Positions 1-7,623 of a DNA stretch of 64,000 nt are shown piece after piece. The notes under the pieces were generated by a model. That model saw only the letters and a list, made by a program, of their open reading frames with translations. It was not told where the DNA came from and searched no databases. The number at the start of each line of letters is the position of its first letter. Positions within the stretch are counted from its first letter, which is position 1. Location: NCBI GenBank assembly GCA_001770855.1, contig MESE01000001.1, positions 186,001-250,000 of the forward strand, in the 5' to 3' direction. Position numbers and translations under genes: made by a program. This DNA comes from Burkholderiales bacterium RIFCSPLOWO2_02_FULL_57_36 (GTDB taxonomy: Bacteria > Pseudomonadota > Gammaproteobacteria > Burkholderiales > Burkholderiaceae_D).

Positions 1-452
1 TCGAAGCGGTTCATGTCGCGCACATGCGGAGGGAAAGGTAAATCGCAACGGAAAGTTCGCACCAGATCGTGATCGACGATCAAGAGTTCAACACGTGGAT
101 CGCCATATAGGGACAGCGCCTGATAGGTGCGGTCGATATTTGCCATTACCGCGTGCGCCACGCCGGCGTGGCGCATATTAGCGACGCGCAATATGAAGGT
201 CCGGCCGTGCCGCGCAGCCACTTGCAATTGGACCGCGCGCAGGAAAGCCACGGTGTAGGAACTGTCCTTGCCGCCGCCATATGCGACCATGACCTTGTAA
301 TCAGCGATGTGCTCGATGCCGCCGGCGGATGTAATGAGCCGATCGGCAAGGCGCGCTACGGCGTCCATCTCAACCGGGCTGAAGTAGCCGAGCAGGCGCG
401 GCAACAATACTTGCTGAAGCGCTGCCGGATCATATGTTTCCGCAGTATTCAT
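1..452 (-). CDS. PP-loop (N-type ATP pyrophosphatase) family protein, C-terminus beyond window
   Basis: Partial gene: 150 codons are visible from the ATG at 452 and the frame is open to the left edge. Around residues 48-58 the protein reads VAYGGGKDSSY, the PP-loop that adenylates a substrate carbonyl in the TilS, asparagine synthetase and Dph6 type enzymes. A further stretch of alternating hydrophobic strands follows, as expected of a Rossmann-like fold. Its ATG overlaps the TGA of the upstream ATP-grasp gene (ATGA), so the two are translationally coupled. The substrate is unknown. By context it could activate a carboxylate or amide in the same small-molecule pathway. The family call is good; the specific role is inference. 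Confidence 0.75.
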   Translation of the reverse strand, partial: MNTAETYDPAALQQVLLPRLLGYFSPVEMDAVARLADRLITSAGGIEHIADYKVMVAYGGGKDSSYTVAFLRAVQLQVAARHGRTFILRVANMRHAGVAHAVMANIDRTYQALSLYGDPRVELLIVDHDLVRTFRCDLPFPPHVRDMNRF

Positions 453-1687
453 ATTGGGACCGCCTTGAATTCAAACGTCTTGATCACGTTGCGAATATCT
501 GCCTCGATATCCGCTTCATTTTTGCCGGTGAAAATGAAGCGGCCACTGTGCAGCGCATCGTAGCTGCCGCCTGCTTCAAGTACTTCGCCCGGTTCCGGCA
601 ACAGCTCGCGCCAGATTGAATCGATGTGAGGTTTCATCGAGCCGGCGGCCAGCACCCGGCATGGCAATTCACGCGGCTTGGGAATCACCAGCCAGCCGCC
701 GCTTGGGTCTTTCGATTTTTCCGGCGGCGGTATGGCGTCTCCCGCCATGCCTTTGAGCCAGTGCTGGAACAGGTTGATACCGAATACTTTGTTGATCAGA
801 TGCGGGACTTCGCTGCCGCCCACTCGGGCACCCACTTCCAGAAACACCAGCGAACCATCGCCGGTGACAAACAATTCAAGATGAAACGGCGTGCCGGTCA
901 AGCCAAGCGCTGCGATGCAGCTCGCGGAAAATTCTTCGATACGATCGCGCAGCGGCGAGCGCTGCACGATTACCGAACCCAACGGTTCGCCGCTGACGAA
1001 ATCAAGGCAACTACTGAGATAGCGCGATACCACCTGGAACGGGACTGCCGATGCGGTGTCGGCGAAGCCATCGACGTGGTACACATCGCCTTCAATGAAT
1101 TCTTCCACCTCATAACGCGACAGATCGAGCGTTGGCAAATGCGCCGCAAGCTCTTCGCGGCTATCGATGCGCAAGACGCCGATACTGGCCGCGCCGTCCA
1201 CAGGTTTCAGGATGATCGGATACGACATGGAGTCGGCAAAACGCAGCGTTTGCTCTATCGATTCGCAACGCGCGAACGCAGGAACGCGCAATCCTTTCAG
1301 GGCAAGCACTTCCTTCATCCGCGCCTTGTCACGGTACACCGCCACCTGCTCCGGCCCATGACCCGGTATGCCCAATGTCTGACGCACCCGGGCGGCAATT
1401 TCCAATGTAAATTCAGATAGTGCGATCAATTGGTCGACAGGACCGGCCTTCTCCATGATTTCACTGACCGCACCCAGCAATTGGGAATAGTCGTTGACAT
1501 CTCTTACTGTTACCAAATGCGCGATCGATGTGGCGGGTGCCAGAACGCCTTGCGCGCCCGGTCCGTCCACCACATAGCTGATGCGGTGCCGGGCATGATC
1601 GAAAAATTCTTCATAGCGCACCAACTCGTTGTCCCAGCGGCGCGTATCATTAAAACGCGGCCAGCGATTGACGATGACAATATGCAT
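449..1687 (-). CDS. ATP-grasp domain ligase (L-amino acid ligase/carboxylate-amine ligase type)
   Basis: 412 residues. The central part has the ATP-grasp signature: IILKPVDGAASIGV near residue 155-170 (nucleotide-binding lysine and glycine loop) and LVFLEVGARVGGSE near residue 285-297, matching the metal/ATP-binding E-x-G/N-x-R-x-G-G motif of the biotin carboxylase and BacD/dapdiamide-ligase branch. Such enzymes form acyl phosphates and join them to amines, often making dipeptides or amides. The ATG is preceded by AAGGTG five bases away. Its stop overlaps the start of the PP-loop gene. A gap of about 97 bases separates it from the upstream cobalamin-binding gene. A biosynthetic peptide or amide ligase role is inferred from family and neighbours. 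Confidence 0.8.
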   Translation of the reverse strand: MHIVIVNRWPRFNDTRRWDNELVRYEEFFDHARHRISYVVDGPGAQGVLAPATSIAHLVTVRDVNDYSQLLGAVSEIMEKAGPVDQLIALSEFTLEIAARVRQTLGIPGHGPEQVAVYRDKARMKEVLALKGLRVPAFARCESIEQTLRFADSMSYPIILKPVDGAASIGVLRIDSREELAAHLPTLDLSRYEVEEFIEGDVYHVDGFADTASAVPFQVVSRYLSSCLDFVSGEPLGSVIVQRSPLRDRIEEFSASCIAALGLTGTPFHLELFVTGDGSLVFLEVGARVGGSEVPHLINKVFGINLFQHWLKGMAGDAIPPPEKSKDPSGGWLVIPKPRELPCRVLAAGSMKPHIDSIWRELLPEPGEVLEAGGSYDALHSGRFIFTGKNEADIEADIRNVIKTFEFKAVPI

Positions 1688-1784
1688 GCAGCACCTTTTT
1701 TATCGAATGGTTCAGGATTTATTTTTGATCCGAGCCGGGCTCGCCGATTGGATAAGGACAATCAAAAAAACCGGTTTGTATGAG

Positions 1785-2270
1785 CTATCGTGGCAGCGAC
1801 TTGAGCAGCCGTTCGCAATACTGCGGTTGCGGAAATCCGATGAATGCTTCAGCGCGCGGATGCGACACGTCGAAACCCTGCAGGAATGACGCAAAATCAG
1901 CCATCGCATCGTTGCCGATAAATACCCCTGTGTAACCGGCCAGCAATAAGCTGTCACGCACCAAGCCATTGTCTGATTCACTGGTGGTAAGCTTGCCGCC
2001 GATCACGCACGCGACATCGGGGTCATGCCGGCGGATGCTTTTAATTATTTGCCGGCCTTGATAGTAGCCATGGCCGTTGACGCTGCTAACGACCACCAGT
2101 TGCGGCGCGAAACTATCCAGTGCTTCCAGTAACTCGGACTCGGGTGTACAGCATCCCAGGTTCTTGACTTCAAATCCTTGCTCCGACAGCCAGAGCTGCA
2201 GATACACCAGGTTCCACATGTGAGAATCGGATTCGACTGTCGTAATCAAGCAGCGCGGTAAACGTTTCAT
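1785..2270 (-). CDS. Cobalamin-binding protein similar to glutamate/methylaspartate mutase S subunit
   Basis: 161 residues, start fixed by an ATGA overlap with the upstream MFS gene. The fold matches the small B12-binding subunit of glutamate mutase (GlmS). An ESDSHMWN segment near residues 13-20 contains the histidine expected to replace dimethylbenzimidazole on cobalt. VVVSSVNGHG corresponds to the SSLYGQG loop of GlmS, and VIGGKL to the GG motif. The classical DxHxxG reads DxHxxN, so one motif residue is changed. In known systems this subunit works only with a catalytic epsilon subunit, which is not visible here and may lie left of the window. Alternatives are a B12-binding partner for a radical-SAM or methyltransferase enzyme. 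Confidence 0.75.
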   Translation of the reverse strand: MKRLPRCLITTVESDSHMWNLVYLQLWLSEQGFEVKNLGCCTPESELLEALDSFAPQLVVVSSVNGHGYYQGRQIIKSIRRHDPDVACVIGGKLTTSESDNGLVRDSLLLAGYTGVFIGNDAMADFASFLQGFDVSHPRAEAFIGFPQPQYCERLLKSLPR

Positions 2271-3487
2271 AAAGATGCCTCTCTCAGTAACGGTATGGGT
2301 TCCAGTTTCTCGCGGAAGCGACGAAAGGTTAACCAAAGTAAAGCGCTTCCCGGCAGCGCCAGCACTATGGCCAGCAGCAACACAAGCTGACGCACGTCCA
2401 TCGAATGTCCCAGGCTTGCGGTGAGAATGCCGCCCAGCGGATATGACAACAAATTAAGTAAATAAAACGGCCCCATTACCTTGCCCAAGTGACTGGGGTT
2501 GATTGCTCTTACCCGCTGGGTACGGTTGAAAACATTGAATAGAGCGACGCCTGCCATCGCCACCAAAAACGCCGGCGCATACAAGGCTACGCTCGACGAC
2601 AAGCCCATGGCCAGCAAGCCGCCGCACAACAAGGAAAAGCCCAGCGCGCCCAACTGGTACACCGTCATGCTGCGCAGCAGCCGGGGAATCAGCAGCAGAT
2701 TGAGTAACGCCAACCCGCCTGCGGCTGCATTGACAAGACCGAACACGCTGTCGGAAGCGCCGAAAGTCCCGGTGATAATGAAGGCATTCGCACTGAGCGT
2801 GACCGCAAACGCCAGGTTGATCGAAAAATTGAGCGATGCCAGCAAGCGCACCGGACGATTCGCCAGCAACAGCTGCCAGCCCAGCTTAAGATCCGCGCCT
2901 ACCCGATTCAAAGGCAATGGCGCACGCACGGTGGTGGGTACGCTACGCCAGCACCATGCCGCTATCAGCAGCGCCGCCGCCGCCACACCCAGCAACGGCA
3001 GCTTGCCGATGTAATACGCCAGGAAAGCTGCCAGCGCCGGCCCCAGCACCATGGACAGCAGTTCCATGTTTTGCACGAGCGACTGCCAGCGCGGCAGATC
3101 GTCGCCCGCCGCCATCAGCGGCACGGTTTTTTCAACCGACATGCGAATTGGCGCCATCAGTATCGACAGCACCACCCCGCAAGCCATCAGTACCCATACC
3201 GTCATTGACGGAATTGCCAGGCAAAGCGGCACGGCGAGAGCAAGGCATATCGCGCGCGCGATATTGGCGCTCATGAACAAGCGGCGCCCGCCGATTGCAT
3301 CGGCCAGCAACCCGGCAAATGGATATGCCAGCAACGCAGGCAACCATTCGAGGGCAAATGCATAACCCGAAAAACGGATATCGCGCGTGCTTTGATAAAT
3401 CATCAGCGGCACCGCAAACAGCACGGTCTGTTCCGCCACCATGCCAAATAAAATACCCGTAGCGAAGCCGTAGCTTCGCTTTGTCAC
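2267..3487 (-). CDS. MFS transporter, probable exporter
   Basis: About 406 residues with roughly twelve hydrophobic segments, beginning GFATGILFGMVAEQTVLFAVP, and the loop DAIGGRR between TM2 and TM3 typical of the major facilitator superfamily (DHA3/MFS_3-like). I place the start at the GTG at 3487 because a GAGGAA Shine-Dalgarno lies ten bases upstream. Longer in-frame versions read back into the monooxygenase gene and are arginine/serine-rich junk. It overlaps the cobalamin-binding gene by ATGA and follows the LLM gene by 13 bases, so it is part of the cassette and probably exports its product. Substrate unknown. Confidence 0.8.
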   Translation of the reverse strand: MTKRSYGFATGILFGMVAEQTVLFAVPLMIYQSTRDIRFSGYAFALEWLPALLAYPFAGLLADAIGGRRLFMSANIARAICLALAVPLCLAIPSMTVWVLMACGVVLSILMAPIRMSVEKTVPLMAAGDDLPRWQSLVQNMELLSMVLGPALAAFLAYYIGKLPLLGVAAAALLIAAWCWRSVPTTVRAPLPLNRVGADLKLGWQLLLANRPVRLLASLNFSINLAFAVTLSANAFIITGTFGASDSVFGLVNAAAGGLALLNLLLIPRLLRSMTVYQLGALGFSLLCGGLLAMGLSSSVALYAPAFLVAMAGVALFNVFNRTQRVRAINPSHLGKVMGPFYLLNLLSYPLGGILTASLGHSMDVRQLVLLLAIVLALPGSALLWLTFRRFREKLEPIPLLREASL

Positions 3488-3500
3488 CCGATGCTGTTCC

Positions 3501-4574
3501 TCAGACAAGTACCTGCTCCTGCTGCGCAGCTTCCAGCTGACGAATGATCGGCAGCACATGGTTGCAGAAGCGGCGCATTTCGTCGCGTGTCGGCCAGCCG
3601 GAGAAAATGAACTCGCTGACGCCGGCTTTCTTGTACTCGACCAGATACTCCGCCACTTCACGGTAAGTGCCGACTACACATAGTGCCGGCCCGCCGCGGT
3701 AAGCGACGGCGCCTGACCACAGCATCGGCGAGAGCCAGTCTTTCGGTGCTTTGTCGGCCAGGCGGAAAGATGTCTTGACTGCTTCTGAATCGCACCGGGC
3801 GACAAAGTCGCGTACCCAGTCCCGATGTTTTTCGTCGGGATTCACCATCATTGCTTCGACGTCAGCCAAGGCTTCCTCACGGGTTTCGCGGGCGAGTATG
3901 TGCATGCGTATTCCTACTTCGCAACCGCCGTCGAGCACTGGCTTGCTGGCCAGCGTGATACCTTCAGGCGTATCGCCGTAGCGCAGCCAGCAATCGCCGT
4001 AGGCAATGGCGGTTTGCTGCGCGACGGCCGACGCGCCGCTCAAATAGATGCGTGGCCGCTCATTGTCCTTATAGGGCAAGCCCAGTTGTGCATTTTCAAT
4101 GTGGTAATGGTCGCTCTTGTATGTCAACGGCGATTCTCCGCGCCAGAAACGATGCAGGATGTCCAGAAACTCGTTGGTGCGCGCGTAACGCGCATCGTGA
4201 TCCAGGAAATCGCCATAGAACGCCTGCTCGTCCGGCGAAATGCCTGCTACCAGATTCAATGCGATACGCTTGTCGGACATCCACGAAATGGTATTGACGA
4301 TCTGGGTAAACAAGGTCGGCGGCACCAGTCCCGGGCGATACGCCAGGATGAATTTGACGCGCTCGGTGGCGCGCACCAATGCGCCGATCATCGGAAACGG
4401 GTCCGGCATGTGATAGCTGATTCCCATTAACAGGGAATCCATGCCGAGATCATCCGCTTCTTGTGCGAAGTCGACGATGCCGCCGAAGTCCAGCGAACCG
4501 CTATGATATTTTTCCGACGCTTTTTGTTGTCCGCTATCGAGTGGCGAACACCAATGGATCTTTAACGGCCGCAT
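3501..4574 (-). CDS. LLM-class flavin-dependent monooxygenase (SsuD-like)
   Basis: 357 residues, close to the SsuD length of about 380. The central block IALNLVAGISPDEQAFYGDF followed by HDARYART is the hallmark of the alkanesulfonate monooxygenase branch of the bacterial luciferase family, which uses reduced FMN and oxygen. SsuD itself desulfonates alkanesulfonates, but there is no ssuABCE context here, so a tailoring oxidation such as N- or C-hydroxylation in a biosynthetic pathway is more likely. The ATG has a strong GGAGG seven bases upstream. The gene follows the AsnRS-like gene by 75 bases on the same strand. A reductase partner is not seen nearby. Confidence 0.85.
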   Translation of the reverse strand: MRPLKIHWCSPLDSGQQKASEKYHSGSLDFGGIVDFAQEADDLGMDSLLMGISYHMPDPFPMIGALVRATERVKFILAYRPGLVPPTLFTQIVNTISWMSDKRIALNLVAGISPDEQAFYGDFLDHDARYARTNEFLDILHRFWRGESPLTYKSDHYHIENAQLGLPYKDNERPRIYLSGASAVAQQTAIAYGDCWLRYGDTPEGITLASKPVLDGGCEVGIRMHILARETREEALADVEAMMVNPDEKHRDWVRDFVARCDSEAVKTSFRLADKAPKDWLSPMLWSGAVAYRGGPALCVVGTYREVAEYLVEYKKAGVSEFIFSGWPTRDEMRRFCNHVLPIIRQLEAAQQEQVLV

Positions 4575-4649
4575 GATCGAGCCTCCATTAAGGCGGCGTT
4601 CCCATTCGACGCAGTTCCGAAGGGTAGTAACCGCACGGGTTAGGGAAAC

Positions 4650-5579
4650 CTAGAATAAAAAGTCGGTGCCGACGCTGCGATCGAATAACGACACATCGCG
4701 GATTTGACGTTTGCCGCTGATGAACTTGAGAAAACGCTCGATACCCAGGCCACCACCGGCGCTGGGCGGCAAATAACCGCGTTTGGCCGCTTCCAGGTAA
4801 TTGCCGAAAGGCGTCAAGTCCATAGACAATTCATGCATGCGGCGAAGAATTTGTTCGTATTCGAACTCGCGTTCTGCGCCGGACAAGCCTTCGCCGTAGC
4901 CTTCCGGATAGATGAGATCGTAATTGTTGTAACTGCCACGGCGTTCCGGATTTTCGCGGTCGTAAAATTCACGCTTGTAATTGGTGACGAAGAACGGCGT
5001 TTTGGATTGTTCGGACATGATCTTTTCAAACAGCGGACCATGTTCGGCAAGCAGTTCATCCGAACTATAAATAGGAAACGGCGCATCATAATCAGGAAGC
5101 TGACGTCCCATCTGGGTCAGTTCGGCCTGGCAATGCAGTTTGACTTCTTTAACCACATGCTTGATCAGCCCGTCGACCAGCGAAATAACCTGCGTCATGG
5201 ACGCGTCACGCACTTCGAAGTCAAATTGCGAAAATTCCAGCAAGTGGTTTTGCGAATCCTTGATTTCCGCTTTCTCCAGCCGGATATTGGGCGCCACAAT
5301 GAAAATCTTGTCATGTCCCTTGGCCGACAAGGCAATCTGCTTATGAAAGATCATGCTGGCCGTCAGTTTGAGCGGGCGCTGCTCGTACTTGATTTCAGCT
5401 GGATATACCGCATGATTCAGCGGATCGGTGATTGGCGACATCAATACCGGCATTAATTGCTTGAAGCCTGCCTCCAGCATGTAGCCCTGCAAAGAATGCA
5501 ATACGCGGCCTCGAATATTGGCAATGGCTTCCACATCTGGATGTTGTAGCGAATCAAAATAGCGTTTGAGTTCTTCCAT
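4650..5579 (-). CDS. Class II aminoacyl-tRNA synthetase core protein, AsnRS paralogue/asparagine synthetase A-like
   Basis: 309 residues comprising only a class IIb catalytic core. Motif 2 is NIRLEKAEIKDSQNHLLEFS with the arginine and HLxEF seen in AspRS/AsnRS. Motif 3 is GGGLGIERFLKFISGKRQIR followed by D. The N-terminal OB-fold anticodon-binding domain of true AsnRS is absent. This is the architecture of the archaeal-type asparagine synthetase (AS-AR), which makes aspartyl-adenylate and transfers ammonia. The organism has GatCAB, so it need not use AsnRS for translation. I chose the second of two tandem ATGs because AGGAG lies seven bases upstream. First gene of the cassette; likely activates aspartate, methylaspartate or a similar acid. 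Confidence 0.8.
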   Translation of the reverse strand: MEELKRYFDSLQHPDVEAIANIRGRVLHSLQGYMLEAGFKQLMPVLMSPITDPLNHAVYPAEIKYEQRPLKLTASMIFHKQIALSAKGHDKIFIVAPNIRLEKAEIKDSQNHLLEFSQFDFEVRDASMTQVISLVDGLIKHVVKEVKLHCQAELTQMGRQLPDYDAPFPIYSSDELLAEHGPLFEKIMSEQSKTPFFVTNYKREFYDRENPERRGSYNNYDLIYPEGYGEGLSGAEREFEYEQILRRMHELSMDLTPFGNYLEAAKRGYLPPSAGGGLGIERFLKFISGKRQIRDVSLFDRSVGTDFLF

Positions 5580-5630
5580 CATTAATCTCCTAATCAAGAG
5601 TCAGCATAGTATCAAAAATATAATGATTCA

Positions 5631-5644
5631 TACGATCGGTCGTA
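5631..5644. promoter_or_regulatory. Imperfect palindrome upstream of the cassette, possible operator
   Basis: TACGATCGGTCGTA has five-base inverted arms (TACGA/TCGTA) and sits about 55 bases upstream of the first cassette gene, beside an AT-rich stretch that could hold its promoter. The regulator is unknown. The short palindrome could be chance. Confidence 0.25.
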
Positions 5645-5740
5645 CTGTACGGACACTAATGCCCAGCCTTTGTGTCACCAAGTCGCATGTCCTTTGCGTG
5701 GGATCAACCGCCGGTTTGAAAGTTTGGAAACGTAAGCGGT

Positions 5741-6208
5741 TTAATCGACTGGCAGGGCGCTAGCCTGTTTAATTTCTTCCAGGCAAATCATTGAGCGCAC
5801 GCCTGACACGCCTGGCACTTGCATCAGCCGATCGGAAAGAAAATTGGAAAATGATTTCAGGTCGGTTGCAACCACCTTCAGCAAATAGTCGAAATCACCG
5901 GAAATCGCATAACACTCGAGAATTTCGGGAAACTGGCGAATCACTTTTTCCAATTCCCGTACCTTCTTGAACTGTTCGCGGTCGAGCGTCAGGCTGACAA
6001 ACGCCACCACACCCAGCCCGATCGCTGCCGGCGCCACCTGCGCCATGTAGCCGCGAATGAAGCCGTCGGCTTCCAGGCGCCGCACCCGGCGGTAGCACTG
6101 CGGCGGTGACAGGTTCGCTTTTTCCGACAACTCGACATTCGAGGCGCGCCCGTTTTCCTGCAGCGTCTGGAGAATGATGCGATCATAACGATCAAGGATA
6201 TCTGCCAT
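5741..6208 (-). CDS. Lrp/AsnC family transcriptional regulator
   Basis: 155 residues. The N-terminal winged helix (DRYDRIILQTLQENGRASNV then LSPPQCYRRVRRLEADGFI) and the C-terminal RAM ligand-binding domain (from about residue 65, with YAISGDFDYLLKVVATDL) are both complete. Members sense amino acids and often control a divergent catabolic gene. Here the divergent neighbours are ornithine aminotransferase and an arginine-type hydrolase, so arginine or ornithine is the probable effector. It also lies upstream of, and co-directional with, the AsnRS-like cassette, and could read into it. A 23-base inverted repeat lies just upstream of its start. Confidence 0.9.
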   Translation of the reverse strand: MADILDRYDRIILQTLQENGRASNVELSEKANLSPPQCYRRVRRLEADGFIRGYMAQVAPAAIGLGVVAFVSLTLDREQFKKVRELEKVIRQFPEILECYAISGDFDYLLKVVATDLKSFSNFLSDRLMQVPGVSGVRSMICLEEIKQASALPVD

Positions 6209-6228
6209 ATATCACCATAAAAGTAATT

Positions 6229-6251
6229 AATATGAACGATTCTTTCATATT
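6229..6251. promoter_or_regulatory. Inverted repeat in lrp/rocD divergent region, likely regulator site
   Basis: AATATGAA and TTCATATT are exact inverted complements separated by seven bases. The site lies 21 bases from the Lrp-type gene start and about 90 bases from the rocD start. AT-rich inverted repeats of this kind are typical Lrp/AsnC targets. Autoregulation and control of rocD are inferred. Confidence 0.45.
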
Positions 6252-6340
6252 CTGTATCGCTGGTGGATGAATATGCAAAAAGATTTCCCGCGATTGTGGC
6301 TATGATGTGGAGATCCAATAACGCGCCTAAAGGTGCCGCG

Positions 6341-7597
6341 ATGAATCGATTGATTGAACTGGAAAACCAATACTGCGCCCGGAACTACGATCCGCTGCCG
6401 GTTGTGCTCAAAGAAGGCAAAGGCGTGTGGCTGTGGGATGTCGACGGCAAACGTTATCTCGACATGATGTCGGCCTATTCGGCCGTCAGCTTTGGTCATG
6501 GCCATCCGACGCTGGTGACTGCATTGACCGCGCAGGCCCGGCAACTGGCGGTGACGTCGCGCGCCTATCATACGGACCAGCTTGGCCCGTTTCTTCAGTT
6601 GCTATGCGAGATGACCGGCCAGCCAAGGGCGTTGCCGATGAACACCGGCGCAGAAGCCGTGGAGACAGCATTGAAGGCAGCGCGAAAATGGGGGCACAAG
6701 GTCAAGGGCATTCCGGAAAACCGGGCCGAGATCATCGTCTGCAATGGCAATTTCGCCGGACGCACTACCACCATTATCGGTTTTTCATCGGAGGCCCAAT
6801 ACCGCGACGGCTTCGGGCCTTTTGCGCCGGGATTCGTATCGGTGCCGTTCGGCGATGCGGCCGCACTGGAAGCGGCGATCTCGCCGCATACCGCAGCCTT
6901 CCTGGTTGAACCGATTCAGGGCGAGGCAGGCATCATCGTGCCTCCGGCCGGCTACCTCGCGCGCTGTCGCGACATATGCACACGCCATAACGTATTGCTG
7001 ATTTGCGACGAGGTGCAGACCGGGCTGGGCCGCACCGGCCGCTTGCTTGCTTGCGAACATGAAGGAATCAGGCCGGACGGATTGATCCTCGGCAAGGCGC
7101 TGGGCGGCGGATTGCTTCCAGTCTCCGCATTTCTGGCGCGCGAGGATGTGATGAGCGTGTTCCATCCCGGCGATCACGGCAGCACCTTCGGCGGCAACCC
7201 GCTGGCCGCCGCGGTCGGCCGCGCCGCGTTACGCTTGCTGCGCGATGAGCGGCTGGCGGACCGTGCGCAGACAATGGGAAAGCGACTGATCGACGGTTTG
7301 CATGCGATCGGGCATCCGGCGATTCGCGATGTGCGCGGCAAGGGCTTGCTGATCGGGATGGAGCTGGATCCCGCTGTGATCTCGGCGCGCGCATTTTGCG
7401 AACATCTTATGCGTCACGGGATATTGTCCAAAGATACGCATGCGACCGTGGTGCGTTTCGCACCGCCGCTGATCATCACCGAATCCGAGATCGATATGAC
7501 GCTAAAAACGATCAACGCGATATTCGATTTGTTGCCGGCCCCCCGTGGCGGCGGCAGAAAGTACACCGTTGGCGCAAGCCAACGTATTGCCGCATGA
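6341..7597 (+). CDS. rocD: Ornithine--oxo-acid aminotransferase
   Basis: 418 residues of PLP-dependent class III aminotransferase. It transfers the delta-amino group of ornithine to 2-oxoglutarate, giving glutamate semialdehyde. Visible markers are MNTGAEAVETALKAARKWG near residue 95, the NGNFAGRTTTIIGFS block characteristic of ornithine aminotransferases, the aspartate of LLICDEVQTGLGRTG, and the PLP lysine in LILGKALGGGLLPVSAF. I chose the ATG at 6341, preceded by AAAGGTG. An in-frame upstream ATG would add residues not typical of the family. It is divergent from the Lrp-type regulator and followed after 26 bases by the hydrolase gene. It probably serves arginine/ornithine use as nitrogen source. 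Confidence 0.9.
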   Translation: MNRLIELENQYCARNYDPLPVVLKEGKGVWLWDVDGKRYLDMMSAYSAVSFGHGHPTLVTALTAQARQLAVTSRAYHTDQLGPFLQLLCEMTGQPRALPMNTGAEAVETALKAARKWGHKVKGIPENRAEIIVCNGNFAGRTTTIIGFSSEAQYRDGFGPFAPGFVSVPFGDAAALEAAISPHTAAFLVEPIQGEAGIIVPPAGYLARCRDICTRHNVLLICDEVQTGLGRTGRLLACEHEGIRPDGLILGKALGGGLLPVSAFLAREDVMSVFHPGDHGSTFGGNPLAAAVGRAALRLLRDERLADRAQTMGKRLIDGLHAIGHPAIRDVRGKGLLIGMELDPAVISARAFCEHLMRHGILSKDTHATVVRFAPPLIITESEIDMTLKTINAIFDLLPAPRGGGRKYTVGASQRIAA

Positions 7598-7623
7598 ACT
7601 TTGAACCACGAGAGGAGCTTGCC

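Noticed and set aside
626-1420. 264-codon plus-strand frame opposite the ATP-grasp gene
   Set aside because: No recognisable domain; the minus frame has clear ATP-grasp motifs and coupled neighbours.
3488-3661. Longer N-terminus for the cassette MFS protein
   Set aside because: It overlaps the monooxygenase gene and is Arg/Ser-rich; the GTG at 3487 has a proper Shine-Dalgarno.
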